Of a stretch of 47,416 bases of DNA, positions 1-9,904 are shown piece by piece. Position 1 is the stretch's first letter. Every line of letters starts with the position of its first letter. The notes below the pieces were generated by a model. It was not told where the DNA came from. It saw nothing but the letters and a program-made list of their open reading frames with translations, and ran no database searches. The stretch comes from Pelagibacterium lacus. GTDB taxonomy: Bacteria > Pseudomonadota > Alphaproteobacteria > Rhizobiales > Devosiaceae. The DNA lies in assembly GCF_003345525.1 (NCBI RefSeq), contig NZ_QQNH01000021.1, forward strand, positions 1 to 47,416. The letters run 5' to 3'. Position numbers and translations under genes: made by a program.

Positions 1-230
1 CGCGCGACCCACTTCCTAAGCTTCTTGCAACTCGCCGCAGCAATGCTGTGGATGCGATGAATGTCGATTCAGCCTAGGGCAGGGGCGAAAAACTCTGCGA
101 GGAAGGTGGGGCAGATGCGCGCACCACACCAATGGCCAATGGGGGATCGCTCCGGTCCGCGTTAAACTGGAAACGCGATAAACCAACGACTGAATAGCCC
201 TCCTTTTTCCTCGAGCCCCGGCCAACCCGC
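1..230. other. Intergenic leader, no gene seen
   Basis: No convincing coding frame, RNA gene or strong terminator is visible here. The only open frame is antisense, shadow-like, and runs toward the window edge. The stretch probably holds the promoter of the DUF3422 gene, but no clear -35/-10 pair could be picked. Confidence 0.4.
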
Positions 231-1505
231 ATGAGCGCTGCCCCCATCGCCGAACATCCCTATCGCTATACCGTCCTCGCCGAGCTGCACGCCCGCCCGA
301 TCGAAATGATCGCCCCCGGCGTGCGGGTGCGTCGGCTCGTGCTGGCGGTGCCCGATCGCTCCGGGGGCCTGCGCAAGGCGCTCGACGAGTTCGCCGCCTT
401 CGCCGAGCGAAGCGGTCATGATATCGGCAGCGACCACACCACGCGCCAATACCGCTTCGAGACCGCCACCCGCTCGGTCACCTGGGAATTTCACACCGAA
501 TTCATTACCATCACCTGGCATGGCGCGCTCAACGACGCGGAAAACTGGCCCGACGATATCGGGCTGGGGGCCGTGGGCGGGGCCGAACTGGTCGGCGCCA
601 TGCGCGTCGACGTGCTCGACGAGGCCGAACTGCCCGAGCGCGCGCTGTCCTCCTTCACCTATACCAGCCTCTGCCTCGTCGCGGTCGAATATGGCAATGC
701 CCAGCTCGCCACCGATTTCGTGCCCGACCAGGACAAGTTCATCCGCTTCGAATTCGCCGCCGGCGCGCTGTCGCCCCTGCGGCGCGCCATCACCCTGCGG
801 CGCATCCTCGAGGCGGAGACCTATCGCGGCATGGCGCTGCTCGCCCTGCCGCTGGCCCGCGCCACCTCGCCCGAGCTGCGCGCCGTGGAAACCGAGCTGA
901 CCGAAGTCCTCACCGACCTGTCCTCGGTCGAAAGCACCGATGCGGTGCAGGAGCGTTTGAAGCGCCTGCACGATCTGTCGGTGCGCTCGGGCCAGATTTC
1001 GGAAAAGCTCAGCTATCGCTTCGCCGCCTCCTATGCCTATGGCGCCATCCTCAAGCGCCGGCTGGAAAAGCTGCGCGAGACGACGCTGGGGCCGGGCTCG
1101 TCGCTGGCCAGCTTCGTCGGCAACCGGGTCGAACCGGCGCTGGCCACCTGCGAGGCCATGGACAAGCGGCTGGCCGTGCTGCTCGAAAAGCTCGAACGCG
1201 CCGTCGAACTGCTCAATGTGCGCATCAGCCTCGACATGCAGATCCAGAACAAGGCGGTGCTCGACACCATCGCCGAGACGGCGCGCAGCCAGTTCCGGCT
1301 CCAGCATACGGTCGAAGGGCTGTCGACCATCGCCATCACCTATTATCTCATCGGCATTCTGGGCTATGCGCTGGCCGGGCCGCTGGAAGCCACCGGCTGG
1401 AGCAAGACCCTCGTCATCTCCATCCTCTCGCCCATCGCGCTGGTCGCCGTGTTCTTCGGCCTGCGCGCCATCCGCCGCGGCTTCGAGCGCCGCGACAAGC
1501 GCTGA
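231..1505 (+). CDS. DUF3422 family membrane-anchored protein
   Basis: A 424-residue protein of the DUF3422 family, whose function is not established. The N-terminal HPYRYTVLAELHARP stretch and the later YRFETATRSVTWEFHTEF stretch match the conserved start of that family. The middle (about residues 220-345) is rich in charged helices and likely coiled coil. Two hydrophobic segments near residues 360-385 and 393-413 look like a C-terminal membrane hairpin followed by a basic tail, so the bulk is probably cytoplasmic and anchored at its C-terminus. The ATG has no strong Shine-Dalgarno. A GNAT gene follows 18 bases later, so the two may be cotranscribed. Family identity is fairly sure; the role is unknown. 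Confidence 0.85.
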   Translation: MSAAPIAEHPYRYTVLAELHARPIEMIAPGVRVRRLVLAVPDRSGGLRKALDEFAAFAERSGHDIGSDHTTRQYRFETATRSVTWEFHTEFITITWHGALNDAENWPDDIGLGAVGGAELVGAMRVDVLDEAELPERALSSFTYTSLCLVAVEYGNAQLATDFVPDQDKFIRFEFAAGALSPLRRAITLRRILEAETYRGMALLALPLARATSPELRAVETELTEVLTDLSSVESTDAVQERLKRLHDLSVRSGQISEKLSYRFAASYAYGAILKRRLEKLRETTLGPGSSLASFVGNRVEPALATCEAMDKRLAVLLEKLERAVELLNVRISLDMQIQNKAVLDTIAETARSQFRLQHTVEGLSTIAITYYLIGILGYALAGPLEATGWSKTLVISILSPIALVAVFFGLRAIRRGFERRDKR

Positions 1506-1523
1506 ACTGATCGGGGGACAAGG

Positions 1524-2018
1524 ATGGCCGCTTCTCTCTCCGCCATGCCCGGCTTTGCCACCGCGCGCCTCTCCCTCCGCCCGCTCGGCCCGGGGGATGC
1601 GGCGGCCTTCCACGCCCTGACCGACGATCCGGCCATTCTCGACATGGTGCATTTCCTCAGCCAGCCCTTCACCCTTGCCGATGCCGCCCAACTGCTGGCC
1701 GGGGAAGGCGATGGCCGCGATTGCTTCTGGGGGGTGTTCGACGGCCCGGCCCTGGTCGGCACGGTGGGCACCCATTTGCGCGGCGATCAGGAGATCGAGC
1801 TCGGCTACTGGTTCGCGCCGGCGGCGCGCGGGCAGGGCTTTGCCGCCGAGGCCGCCACCGGCATGATCGAGACCCTGCGCGCCGCCTGGCCCGGCCGCCG
1901 CCTCGTCGCCGAATGCCGGCCCGAGAACCGTCCCTCCTGGCGCCTGCTGGAAAAGCTCGGCTTTCGCTCCGACGGCAGCGACGGCGCCCGCCCGGGCCGC
2001 AAGCGGTTCACGTTTTAA
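1524..2018 (+). CDS. GNAT family N-acetyltransferase (RimJ/RimL-like)
   Basis: A 164-residue protein with the Acetyltransf_3 layout. It opens with the typical TARLSLRPLGPGDAAAF segment and carries the acetyl-CoA-binding loop RGQGFAAEA near residue 97, then the ENRPSWRLLEKLGF segment near residue 135 that marks the end of the GNAT fold. It should transfer acetyl from acetyl-CoA to an amine of a small molecule or protein N-terminus; the substrate cannot be deduced. A GGGGGACAAGG stretch just upstream serves as ribosome binding site. It sits between the DUF3422 gene and phoR without obvious functional link. Confidence 0.85.
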   Translation: MAASLSAMPGFATARLSLRPLGPGDAAAFHALTDDPAILDMVHFLSQPFTLADAAQLLAGEGDGRDCFWGVFDGPALVGTVGTHLRGDQEIELGYWFAPAARGQGFAAEAATGMIETLRAAWPGRRLVAECRPENRPSWRLLEKLGFRSDGSDGARPGRKRFTF

Positions 2019-2101
2019 GCTGGCGAAGTCCAAGGCATTGAATTCGGGCCCGGAACCGTCATCATGTGCCTGTCATATCGCTACGGTATGGCATCGGCAC
2101 C

Positions 2102-3388
2102 ATGGATGAGCCTATTGCAATGACGATTCCCCAAACGCCCGATGCCGGAGTGCCGGGCCGCATCCGGACGGGCCTCATCGCGCCCGTGCTTCTGGCGGGT
2201 GCGGGCGCGGCGCTTCTCGTTCTGGCGCTGACCGTTTCCGGCCGCCTGCCGGCCGCCGAAGGCGTGGTCATCGCCGCCGGCTTCCTCGCCGTCGCCAGCT
2301 TCATGCTGTGGCGCGCCACGCGGGTGCACAATGCCGAGCCGGCCGTCGCCGCCGCGCCGGGGCTGGACGCGGCCGTCACCGATTTCGCCGCCGTCCTCAC
2401 CGAGCCCTGCCTCATCGTCAACGACCGCGCCGTGCTGATCCATGCCAATCCGGCCGCGCTCGCCAAATTTCCCCGCGCCAGGGCAGGGGACCCGCTGGCC
2501 TTCACCCTGCGCGATCCCGATCTGGTCGCCGCCCTCGACGAGGCCCTCGAAACCGGCCAGCCCCGCCATTGCGAGATTCACACCGCCACCCCCAACGACA
2601 CCTGGTTCCGCGTCTCGGTCTCCCCCTACGCGCCGGCGGGCGGCGGGCGTTCCTATGCGGTCATCACGCTTTACGATTTCACCGAGCAGAAGCGCGCCGA
2701 CCGCATGCGCTCCGATTTCATCGCCAATGCCAGCCATGAATTGCGCACCCCGCTCACCTCGCTGATGGGCTTCATCGATACCCTGCAAGGCCCCGCCGCC
2801 GGCGACGCCAAGGCGCGCGAGCGGTTCCTGGGCATCATGCGCTCGCAGTCCGAGCGCATGACCAGCCTCATCGACGACCTGCTCTCGCTCTCGCGCATCG
2901 AGTTGCGCCAGCACGTGCGGCCCACCACCCCGGTCAACCTCAACCTCCTGCTGCGCGAGGTCGCCGAAAGCCTCGAGCCGCGCCTCGAAACCAACGGGGT
3001 GAAGCTCGACCTTTCCATGCCCGACGAGACCGTCACCGTCATGGGCGACCGCCAGCAGCTTTTCGAGGTGGTCGAGAACCTCGCCGACAACGCCATCAAA
3101 TATGGCGGCGGCCGCGACATCGAGATTGCGCTCGGCACCTGCACCAGCCGCACCGGCGAGCACTACGCCATCACCGTCACCGATCACGGCCCCGGCATCC
3201 CCGAGGAGCACGTCCCCCGTCTCACCGAACGCTTCTATCGTGTTGATGCGGAATCGAGCCGCAAGCAGAAGGGCACCGGGCTGGGTCTGGCCATCGTCAA
3301 GCACATCGTCGCCCGCCATCACGGCCAGCTGTCCATCCGCTCCCGGCTGGGGGAAGGGACCCGCGTCGAGATTTTGCTGCCGCGCTGA
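2102..3388 (+). CDS. phoR: Phosphate regulon sensor histidine kinase PhoR
   Basis: Membrane sensor kinase that partners PhoB. Two N-terminal membrane helices (about residues 22-45 and 50-70) are followed by a PAS-like region, the HisKA dimerisation helix with phosphoacceptor His212 in SHELRTPLTSL, and a HATPase_c domain with N box (ENLADNAIKYG), G1 (DHGPGIP) and G2 (GTGLGLAIVKHI). It has no large periplasmic domain, as usual for PhoR, which senses phosphate through PstSCAB and PhoU. The start is uncertain: ATG 2102 is chosen; GTG 2066 and ATG 2120 are in frame, and no site has a good Shine-Dalgarno. It leads the pst cluster, the common alphaproteobacterial order. Confidence 0.93.
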   Translation: MDEPIAMTIPQTPDAGVPGRIRTGLIAPVLLAGAGAALLVLALTVSGRLPAAEGVVIAAGFLAVASFMLWRATRVHNAEPAVAAAPGLDAAVTDFAAVLTEPCLIVNDRAVLIHANPAALAKFPRARAGDPLAFTLRDPDLVAALDEALETGQPRHCEIHTATPNDTWFRVSVSPYAPAGGGRSYAVITLYDFTEQKRADRMRSDFIANASHELRTPLTSLMGFIDTLQGPAAGDAKARERFLGIMRSQSERMTSLIDDLLSLSRIELRQHVRPTTPVNLNLLLREVAESLEPRLETNGVKLDLSMPDETVTVMGDRQQLFEVVENLADNAIKYGGGRDIEIALGTCTSRTGEHYAITVTDHGPGIPEEHVPRLTERFYRVDAESSRKQKGTGLGLAIVKHIVARHHGQLSIRSRLGEGTRVEILLPR

Positions 3389-3471
3389 CACATTTGAGTC
3401 GTGGGAACCGCCATTGTCAGGGTGCATGGCGGGGCACAACGCGAATTATGCCGCCTTTTCAACCCAATGTT

Positions 3472-3500
3472 CTGTCATGGAACTGTCATCCAAACGACAT
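3472..3500 (+). promoter_or_regulatory. Pho box (three tandem PhoB half-sites)
   Basis: CTGTCAT at 3472-3478, CTGTCAT at 3483-3489 and ACGACAT at 3494-3500 are spaced exactly 11 bp apart. Two tandem CTGTCAT-type repeats with 11-bp period are the known PhoB recognition unit; the first two copies are perfect and the third is degenerate. The box lies about 119 bp before the pstS start, so phosphate starvation should induce pstSCAB-phoU-phoB through the phoB gene encoded here. Confidence 0.88.
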
Positions 3501-3618
3501 AGAAGGTTCAGGCGCGGCCTCTAGGTTCGCCCCGTTCACGACACGGCCTCCCTCCGGAACGCCGGTCATTCGGGGGCTCTACGCCCGGACGCTTCTGACA
3601 CGAAGGATGATCAGAGAC

Positions 3619-4635
3619 ATGAAAACCGCTCTTTACGCAGGCGCCGCACTTGCCGTCGTCACGGTCGCCCTCGGCGCCACCGCTGCTCAGGCGCAGACTC
3701 GCCAAACCATTCAGATCGCTGGTTCTTCCACGGTTCTGCCTTTCGCTTCCATCGTCGCCGAAGAGTTCGGCGCGGCCTTCCCCGAGTTCAATATCCCCGT
3801 CGTGGGTTCGGGCGGTTCCTCGGGCGGCCTGCGCCAGTTCTGTGAAGGCGTCGGCGACAACACCATCGACATCGCCAATGCCTCGCGCAAGATCCGCACC
3901 GCCGAAGTCGAGGCCTGCGCCGCCGCCGGCGTCACCGACATCCGCGAAGTCGTGATCGGCTATGACGGAATCGTCTTCGCCGTCAACGCCGACAAGGGCG
4001 ACTTCGCTCTGGAACCTGTCCATGTTTACAAGGCCTTGGCCGCTCAGGTGCCGGTCGATGGCGAGATGGTCGACAACCCCTACACCAGCTGGGCCGACAT
4101 CGATTCTTCCCTGCCTGACCAGCCGATCGCCCTCGCCATTCCGGCCGGCAACCACGGCACCCGCGAAGTGTTCGAAGAGCGCGTCGTGGTCCCGGGTTGT
4201 GAAGAAGCCGGCGTGGACGATGCCGACGCCTGCATCACCTTCCGCCAGGACGTGGTGGTCGAGATCGCCGGCGACTACACCGAAACCCTGTCGCGCCTGC
4301 AGTCCAACACCGACACCATCGGCGTTTTCGGCCTGTCCTTCTACGAGCAGAACACCGACACGCTGAAGGTCGCCACCGTTTCGGGCGTCGAGCCCTCCAT
4401 GGAAACCATCCTGGCCGGCGACTACCCGGTGTCGCGTCCGCTGCAGTTCTACGTCAAGGGCGCCCACATTGATGCGGTCCCGGGCATTGCCGAATACGTC
4501 GAATTCTTCCTCTCCGACGTCATGGCCGGTGCCGGTGGCCGTCTGGAAGAAGCGGGCCTGATCCCGCTCGAAGCCGACACCCGCGCCCAGATCGTCGCCG
4601 ACTTCAACGAAGGCGTTCAGGCTGCCGCCGAGTAA
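3619..4635 (+). CDS. pstS: Phosphate ABC transporter substrate-binding protein PstS
   Basis: Periplasmic phosphate-binding protein, 338 residues. A signal peptide (MKTALYAGAAL... ending AQAQ, about residues 1-26) precedes the mature chain, which begins with the phosphate-binding loop IAGSSTVLPF and continues with VGSGGSSGGL near residue 60; these Ser/Gly loops bind the phosphate ion. The length and fold suit the longer alphaproteobacterial PstS type. ATG 3619 is chosen because it gives a clean signal peptide and follows an AAGGA stretch; ATG 3607 in the same frame is possible. It is followed by an attenuator-like hairpin, which would let PstS be made in excess of the membrane subunits. Confidence 0.93.
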   Translation: MKTALYAGAALAVVTVALGATAAQAQTRQTIQIAGSSTVLPFASIVAEEFGAAFPEFNIPVVGSGGSSGGLRQFCEGVGDNTIDIANASRKIRTAEVEACAAAGVTDIREVVIGYDGIVFAVNADKGDFALEPVHVYKALAAQVPVDGEMVDNPYTSWADIDSSLPDQPIALAIPAGNHGTREVFEERVVVPGCEEAGVDDADACITFRQDVVVEIAGDYTETLSRLQSNTDTIGVFGLSFYEQNTDTLKVATVSGVEPSMETILAGDYPVSRPLQFYVKGAHIDAVPGIAEYVEFFLSDVMAGAGGRLEEAGLIPLEADTRAQIVADFNEGVQAAAE

Positions 4636-4648
4636 TCGGCCACCCTTC

Positions 4649-4687
4649 GGCAGGGGCGCTTCCCGCGTCCCTGCCTCTTTCCCTTTT
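4649..4687 (+). terminator. Attenuator hairpin between pstS and pstC
   Basis: GGCAGGG (4649-4655) pairs with CCCTGCC (4669-4675), and a pyrimidine tract with several T runs follows to 4687. It sits 14 bp after the pstS stop and 28 bp before pstC. The interrupted T tract suggests partial termination or 3'-end protection, fitting higher expression of PstS than of PstCAB. Confidence 0.6.
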
Positions 4688-4714
4688 GACCCCCATACGG
4701 TCGGGTAGCTCGGA

Positions 4715-6094
4715 ATGAACAGCTTCGTCATCGCAGCAATGCTTCTGGTCCTGCTCGGCCTCGCCTATCAGACCGGCTGGTCGCGCAGTCGCGCCGTCGC
4801 TCAGTCCTCCGGGCAGAGACTGCATTCCCGCCCCATCTATCATGGGGTGTGGGTGGCGCTGTGGGTGGTCATCCCCGCCGCTCTCATCATGGGCCTCTGG
4901 GCGCTGTTCGGCCCGGGCGTGGCCGACCAGTTCGCCCGCTCGCAGATCCCGGCCGAAATCGCCGCCGGCCTCGAGCCCGGCCAGATCGTCAATGCGGTGT
5001 CCCGCATCAAGGCCATCGCCTCGGGCTTCGGCATCATCGGCGAGCCCCAGCCCTTCGAGGCCGAGGCGGCCCGCGCGCTCAGCCAGTTCCAGCTCTACGG
5101 CTTCCTCATCGTCATCCTGGCCGCCGCGATCATCGGTATCGGCGCGCTGCTCTATGCGCGCGGCCGTATCGTTCCCGGCCTGCGGGCCCGCAATCAGGTC
5201 GAGCGCGTCATAACGCTGCTGCTTTTGGCCTGCTCGGGCGTCGCCATCCTGACCACAGTCGGCATCGTCGCCTCGCTGCTGGTCGAGGCCATCCGCTTCT
5301 TCACCTTCATCAATCCGCTGGACTTCTTCTTCGGAACGGTCTGGAACCCGCGCTTTTCCACCACCGGCACCGGCGCGGAAGGCGATTACGGCCTGATCCC
5401 CCTGCTGTGGGGCACCATAATGGTGGCCACCATCGCCATGCTGTTCGCCGTGCCCGTGGGGCTGATGGCGGCGATCTATCTCTCCCAATACGCCCATCCG
5501 CGCGTCCGCAACGTCGTCAAGCCGCTGATCGAGATCCTGGCCGGCATTCCCACCATCGTCTATGGCTTCTTCGCCCTGGTGACCGTCGGCCCGTTCCTCT
5601 CCGGCCTCGGCGCGACGGTGGGGCTCGACATCCGCGCCACCAGCGCGGCCACGGCCGGCCTCGTCATGGGCATCATGATCATTCCCTTCATCTCGTCCCT
5701 CTCCGACGACATCCTGCGCCAGGTGCCCCAATCCCTGCGCGACGGCTCCCTCGGCCTGGGCGCCACCCAGTCCGAGACCATCCGCCGGGTGATCCTGCCC
5801 GCCGCGCTGCCGGGCATTGTCGGCGCCTTCCTGCTCGCCGTCTCCCGCGCCATCGGCGAGACCATGATCGTGGTGCTGGCCGCGGGCAACAGCCCCGTCC
5901 TGCGCTTCAATCCCTTCGAACCGACCTCCACCGTCACCGTCACCATCGTCAACCAGTTGACCGGCGACTCCGACTTTGCTGGCCCTCAGTCCCTCGTCGC
6001 CTTCGCGCTGGGCCTGACCCTCTTTGTCCTCACTCTCATCCTCAACGTGGCCGCGCTGACCATTGTGCGCCGGTTCCGGGAGCAGTACGACTGA
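4715..6094 (+). CDS. pstC: Phosphate ABC transporter permease PstC
   Basis: Inner-membrane permease of the Pst phosphate importer, 459 residues, longer than the ~320 of E. coli PstC because of an N-terminal extension with extra helices (about residues 1-25, 45-65 and 130-150) and a periplasmic linker; this longer form is common in Alphaproteobacteria. The C-terminal half is the binding-protein-dependent transport domain: GDYGLIPLLWGTIMVA opens it, and the EAA loop that docks PstB is SLRDGSLGLGATQSETIRRVILPAALPG split around residues 340-370. It ends two bases before pstA. Confidence 0.93.
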   Translation: MNSFVIAAMLLVLLGLAYQTGWSRSRAVAQSSGQRLHSRPIYHGVWVALWVVIPAALIMGLWALFGPGVADQFARSQIPAEIAAGLEPGQIVNAVSRIKAIASGFGIIGEPQPFEAEAARALSQFQLYGFLIVILAAAIIGIGALLYARGRIVPGLRARNQVERVITLLLLACSGVAILTTVGIVASLLVEAIRFFTFINPLDFFFGTVWNPRFSTTGTGAEGDYGLIPLLWGTIMVATIAMLFAVPVGLMAAIYLSQYAHPRVRNVVKPLIEILAGIPTIVYGFFALVTVGPFLSGLGATVGLDIRATSAATAGLVMGIMIIPFISSLSDDILRQVPQSLRDGSLGLGATQSETIRRVILPAALPGIVGAFLLAVSRAIGETMIVVLAAGNSPVLRFNPFEPTSTVTVTIVNQLTGDSDFAGPQSLVAFALGLTLFVLTLILNVAALTIVRRFREQYD

Positions 6095-6096
6095 TC

Positions 6097-7445
6097 ATGA
6101 GCGACATGTCCCAATCCGCCGCCCTCGACCGCCGCGAACGCGTCCGCAACGGCCTCTCACGGCGCCACCGTGGCGAAGCCATCTTCCGCGGCATCGGCAT
6201 CGCCGCCATCGCCATCGCGCTGGCGCTGGTCGGCACCCTGTTCTGGCAGGTGCTGAGCAAGGGCCTGCCCGCCTTCACCCAGGCCACGCTGCATCTCGAC
6301 GTCACCTTCGATGAAGATGTCATCACTGCCGGTCCGGCCCCCTTGCGCAGCGACTACGCCTCGGCAGCCCAATATGAAGCGGCCTTCCTCGATTGGCGCC
6401 GCGCGCTGGCCGGCATCAACTGGGCCGCGCTGATCGAGCAGGCGGTGCGCGCCGAAATGCCCGAGCTCGACGCCGAGGCCTCCGATATCCGGCGGCTGGT
6501 CGACAACAATGCCGGGCTCACCCTGCGCCAGATGTACCAGGACGATCCGGCCCTGCTCAACCAGACCCTCAACGTCGCGCTGCTCGGCTCGGCCGATACC
6601 GACAACTGGCTCAAGGGCACCATCGACCGCAGCCTGCCCGACGCCCGCCAGCAGCTTTCCGCCGTCACCCGCGCCATAGCCGACCGCTTCGCCGCCGATG
6701 GCGTGATCAGCATGGATTTCGCCTGGCACATCTTCACCAACACCGATTCCCGCACCGCGCCGGCTTCGGCCGGTCTGGCGGGGGCCTTCGTCGGCTCGCT
6801 CTACATGATGCTGGTCGTGGTCGTTCTGGCCGTGCCGATCGGGGTGGCCAGCGCCATCTATCTTGAGGAATTCGCGCCCAAGAACCGCTTCACCGATCTG
6901 ATCGAGGTCAATATCAACAACCTCGCCGCGGTGCCCTCCATCGTCTTCGGCCTGCTCGGCGCGGCGGTCTTCATCAACTATTTCCGCCTGCCCATCTCGG
7001 CGCCCATCGTCGGCGGCCTCGTGCTGACGCTGATGACCCTGCCTACCATCATCATCGCCACCCGCTCCTCTCTGCGCCAGGTTTCCCCCTCTCTGCGCCA
7101 GGCGGCGCTGGGCCTGGGCGCCTCGCGCACGCAGATGGTCTTCCACCATGTCCTGCCGCTCACCCTGCCGGGCATTCTGACCGCGACCATCATCGGCGTG
7201 GCCCAGGCGCTGGGCGAGACCGCGCCGCTGCTGCTCATCGGCATGAACGCCTTCGTGGCCAACATTCCCGGCACCCCGCTCGACCAGTCCAGCGCTCTGC
7301 CCGTGCAGATTTATCTCTGGCAGGGCAATGAGAACCGCAACTTCTTCGAAGCCCGGACCTCGGCCGCCATCCTCGTCCTTCTGGGCCTGATGATCACGCT
7401 CAATGCCATCGCCATCTTCCTGCGCACGCGATTGGAGCGCAACAA

Positions 7446-7449
<4 letters not shown>
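6097..7449 (+). CDS. pstA: Phosphate ABC transporter permease PstA (DUF3333 type)
   Basis: Second permease of the Pst system, 450 residues. After a first membrane helix (about residues 28-50) comes a ~165-residue hydrophilic, probably periplasmic, insert before the transport domain starts near residue 220; this is the DUF3333-type N-terminus seen in alphaproteobacterial PstA and absent from E. coli. The EAA loop ([15 protein letters not shown], near residue 340) contacts PstB. It starts just after the pstC stop and its own stop overlaps the pstB start as ATGA, implying translational coupling. Confidence 0.93.
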
Positions 7450-8309
<860 letters not shown>

Positions 8310-8320
8310 GGGGAGTGTCC

Positions 8321-9028
8321 ATGCCCGGCTCGAATGAACATATCGTTTCCTCCTATGAGGAGGAACTGACCGAACTGGCCCGGACCATTTCGGAAATGGG
8401 CGGCCTTGTCGAAAAGGCCGTCGCCAATGCCACCGAGGCGCTGATCCGCTCGGACGCCGAACTGGCGCTCACCACCGTGGCCGACGACAAGAAGATCGAC
8501 GCCATGCAGAACCAGATCGACGAGATGGCGGTGTCGATCATTGCCCGGCGTCAGCCCGTGGCGCTGGACCTGCGCCTGGTCATCGCCTCGATCCACGTCG
8601 CCAACGATCTCGAGCGCATCGGCGACATGGCCAAGTCCACGGCCCGCCGGTCGACCCAGTTCGAGGGCATCGCCATGTCCGTCCAGTTCAAGAACGGCCT
8701 GCGCCATATGGGCGAGCTGGTCCAGCGCCAGGTCCGCCTCGCGCTCGATGCCTTCACCGGACGCGACAAGGACATCGCCGTCGAGGTGGTCGAGCGCGAT
8801 ACCGATGTCGACGCGCTCTATGTCTCGCTGTTCCGCGAGCTGTTGACCTATATGATGGAAGACCCCCGCAACATCACCATGTGCACGCACCTGCTGTTCT
8901 GCGGCAAGAATCTCGAGCGCGTGGGCGACCACGCGACCAATATCGCCGAACAGGCCTATTTCCTCGCTACGGGCAAGACGCTCGTCGCCGATATCGGCGA
9001 TCTCAAGCGAGAGCAGATCAAGAGCTGA
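8321..9028 (+). CDS. phoU: Phosphate signalling complex protein PhoU
   Basis: Cytoplasmic 235-residue all-helical protein that links the Pst transporter to PhoR and keeps the Pho regulon off when phosphate is plentiful. It has the usual two PhoU repeats, each with an acidic metal-binding E/DxxxD-type helix (NDLERIGDMAKS near residue 100; KNLERVGDHATN near residue 197). A strong AAGGGGAG lies six bases before the ATG. Located between pstB and phoB as expected for this operon. Confidence 0.94.
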   Translation: MPGSNEHIVSSYEEELTELARTISEMGGLVEKAVANATEALIRSDAELALTTVADDKKIDAMQNQIDEMAVSIIARRQPVALDLRLVIASIHVANDLERIGDMAKSTARRSTQFEGIAMSVQFKNGLRHMGELVQRQVRLALDAFTGRDKDIAVEVVERDTDVDALYVSLFRELLTYMMEDPRNITMCTHLLFCGKNLERVGDHATNIAEQAYFLATGKTLVADIGDLKREQIKS

Positions 9029-9031
9029 CCG

Positions 9032-9730
9032 ATGACGCCTCAGGTTCTGGTCGTCGAAGACGAAGCCGATCTCGTTGAATTGCTGTGCTACAATCTCGAA
9101 GCCGAGAATTTTTCGGTGTCCACCGCCGAGGATGCCGAGGAAGCCATGCTGCGGCTGTCCGAGGCCATTCCCGACATCATCCTACTCGACTGGATGCTGC
9201 CGGGCACTTCGGGCATCGAGATCTGCCGCCGCATCCGCGCCCGGCAGGATACGGCGCGCATTCCCATCATCATGCTCACCGCGCGTGGCGAGGAGGAGGA
9301 GCGGGTGCGCGGCCTCGCCACCGGTGCCGACGATTATGTGGTCAAGCCCTTCTCGCTGCCCGAGCTGATGGCGCGCATCCAGGCGCTGCTGCGCCGCTCC
9401 AATCCGCAACTGATCGCCGCCGTGCTCAAGGCCGGCGATATCGAGCTCGACCGCACCACCCATCGCGTCCGCCGGTCCGGCAAGGAGATCCATCTCGGGC
9501 CGACCGAATACCGGCTGCTCGAATATCTGATGAGCAATCCCGGCCGCGTCTATTCGCGCGAGCAATTGCTCGATGGCGTTTGGGGCACCGATGTCTATGT
9601 GGACGAGCGCACCGTCGACGTGCATGTGGGCCGGCTGCGCAAGGCCATCAACAAGGGCCGCAGCAAGGACCCCATCCGCACGGTGCGGGGCTCGGGCTAC
9701 GCCTTCGACGAGAAATTCGTCGTCGCCTGA
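9032..9730 (+). CDS. phoB: Phosphate regulon response regulator PhoB
   Basis: OmpR/PhoB-type response regulator, 232 residues. The receiver domain (about 1-120) holds the acidic pocket E9-D10 and phosphoacceptor Asp53 in LLDWMLPG, plus the conserved Lys in VVKPFSLPEL. The C-terminal winged helix (about 135-228) contains RTVDVHVGRLRKAI, the recognition-helix region. It should bind the tandem CTGTCAT sites upstream of pstS. Start is three bases after the phoU stop. Confidence 0.95.
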   Translation: MTPQVLVVEDEADLVELLCYNLEAENFSVSTAEDAEEAMLRLSEAIPDIILLDWMLPGTSGIEICRRIRARQDTARIPIIMLTARGEEEERVRGLATGADDYVVKPFSLPELMARIQALLRRSNPQLIAAVLKAGDIELDRTTHRVRRSGKEIHLGPTEYRLLEYLMSNPGRVYSREQLLDGVWGTDVYVDERTVDVHVGRLRKAINKGRSKDPIRTVRGSGYAFDEKFVVA

Positions 9731-9843
9731 CCCGCTGTTATCCGCTTCGGCCCTGACCTGTGCCGCATCGATCGCCCCGGCGGGCGGTTGACCGCGGGAA
9801 GGCGGCGGGTTTAAGACCCCTTTGGGACCCTCTCTTTTACCTG

Positions 9844-9859
9844 ACTTGACTCATCAAGT
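9844..9859 (+). promoter_or_regulatory. Perfect dyad in ABC exporter promoter region
   Basis: ACTTGA-CTCA-TCAAGT is a perfect 6-bp inverted repeat with a 4-bp spacer, 45 bp before the exporter start. A possible -35 (TTGACT) lies inside it. Such a dyad over a promoter is typical of a local repressor site, but no regulator gene is next to it. Confidence 0.35.
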
Positions 9860-9904
9860 TTAGAGGCGTTAGGTCCGCCCGATTTCCGTTGCAGACAGTC
9901 AGCC

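Noticed and set aside
162-2033. A 623-codon open frame antisense to the DUF3422 and GNAT genes
   Set aside because: It is the mirror frame of two well-supported genes in GC-rich DNA, with low-complexity Gly/Ala/Arg/His composition and no recognisable family.
2056-2076. CCGTCAT and CTGTCAT before phoR as a second Pho box
   Set aside because: The two half-sites are 14 bp apart rather than 11, and the proper upstream half-site position matches only four of seven bases.
4849-6090. Long plus-strand open frame through pstC that continues into pstA
   Set aside because: The upstream part is an Arg/His-rich shifted reading of pstC. Only the part from 6097 is the real pstA.
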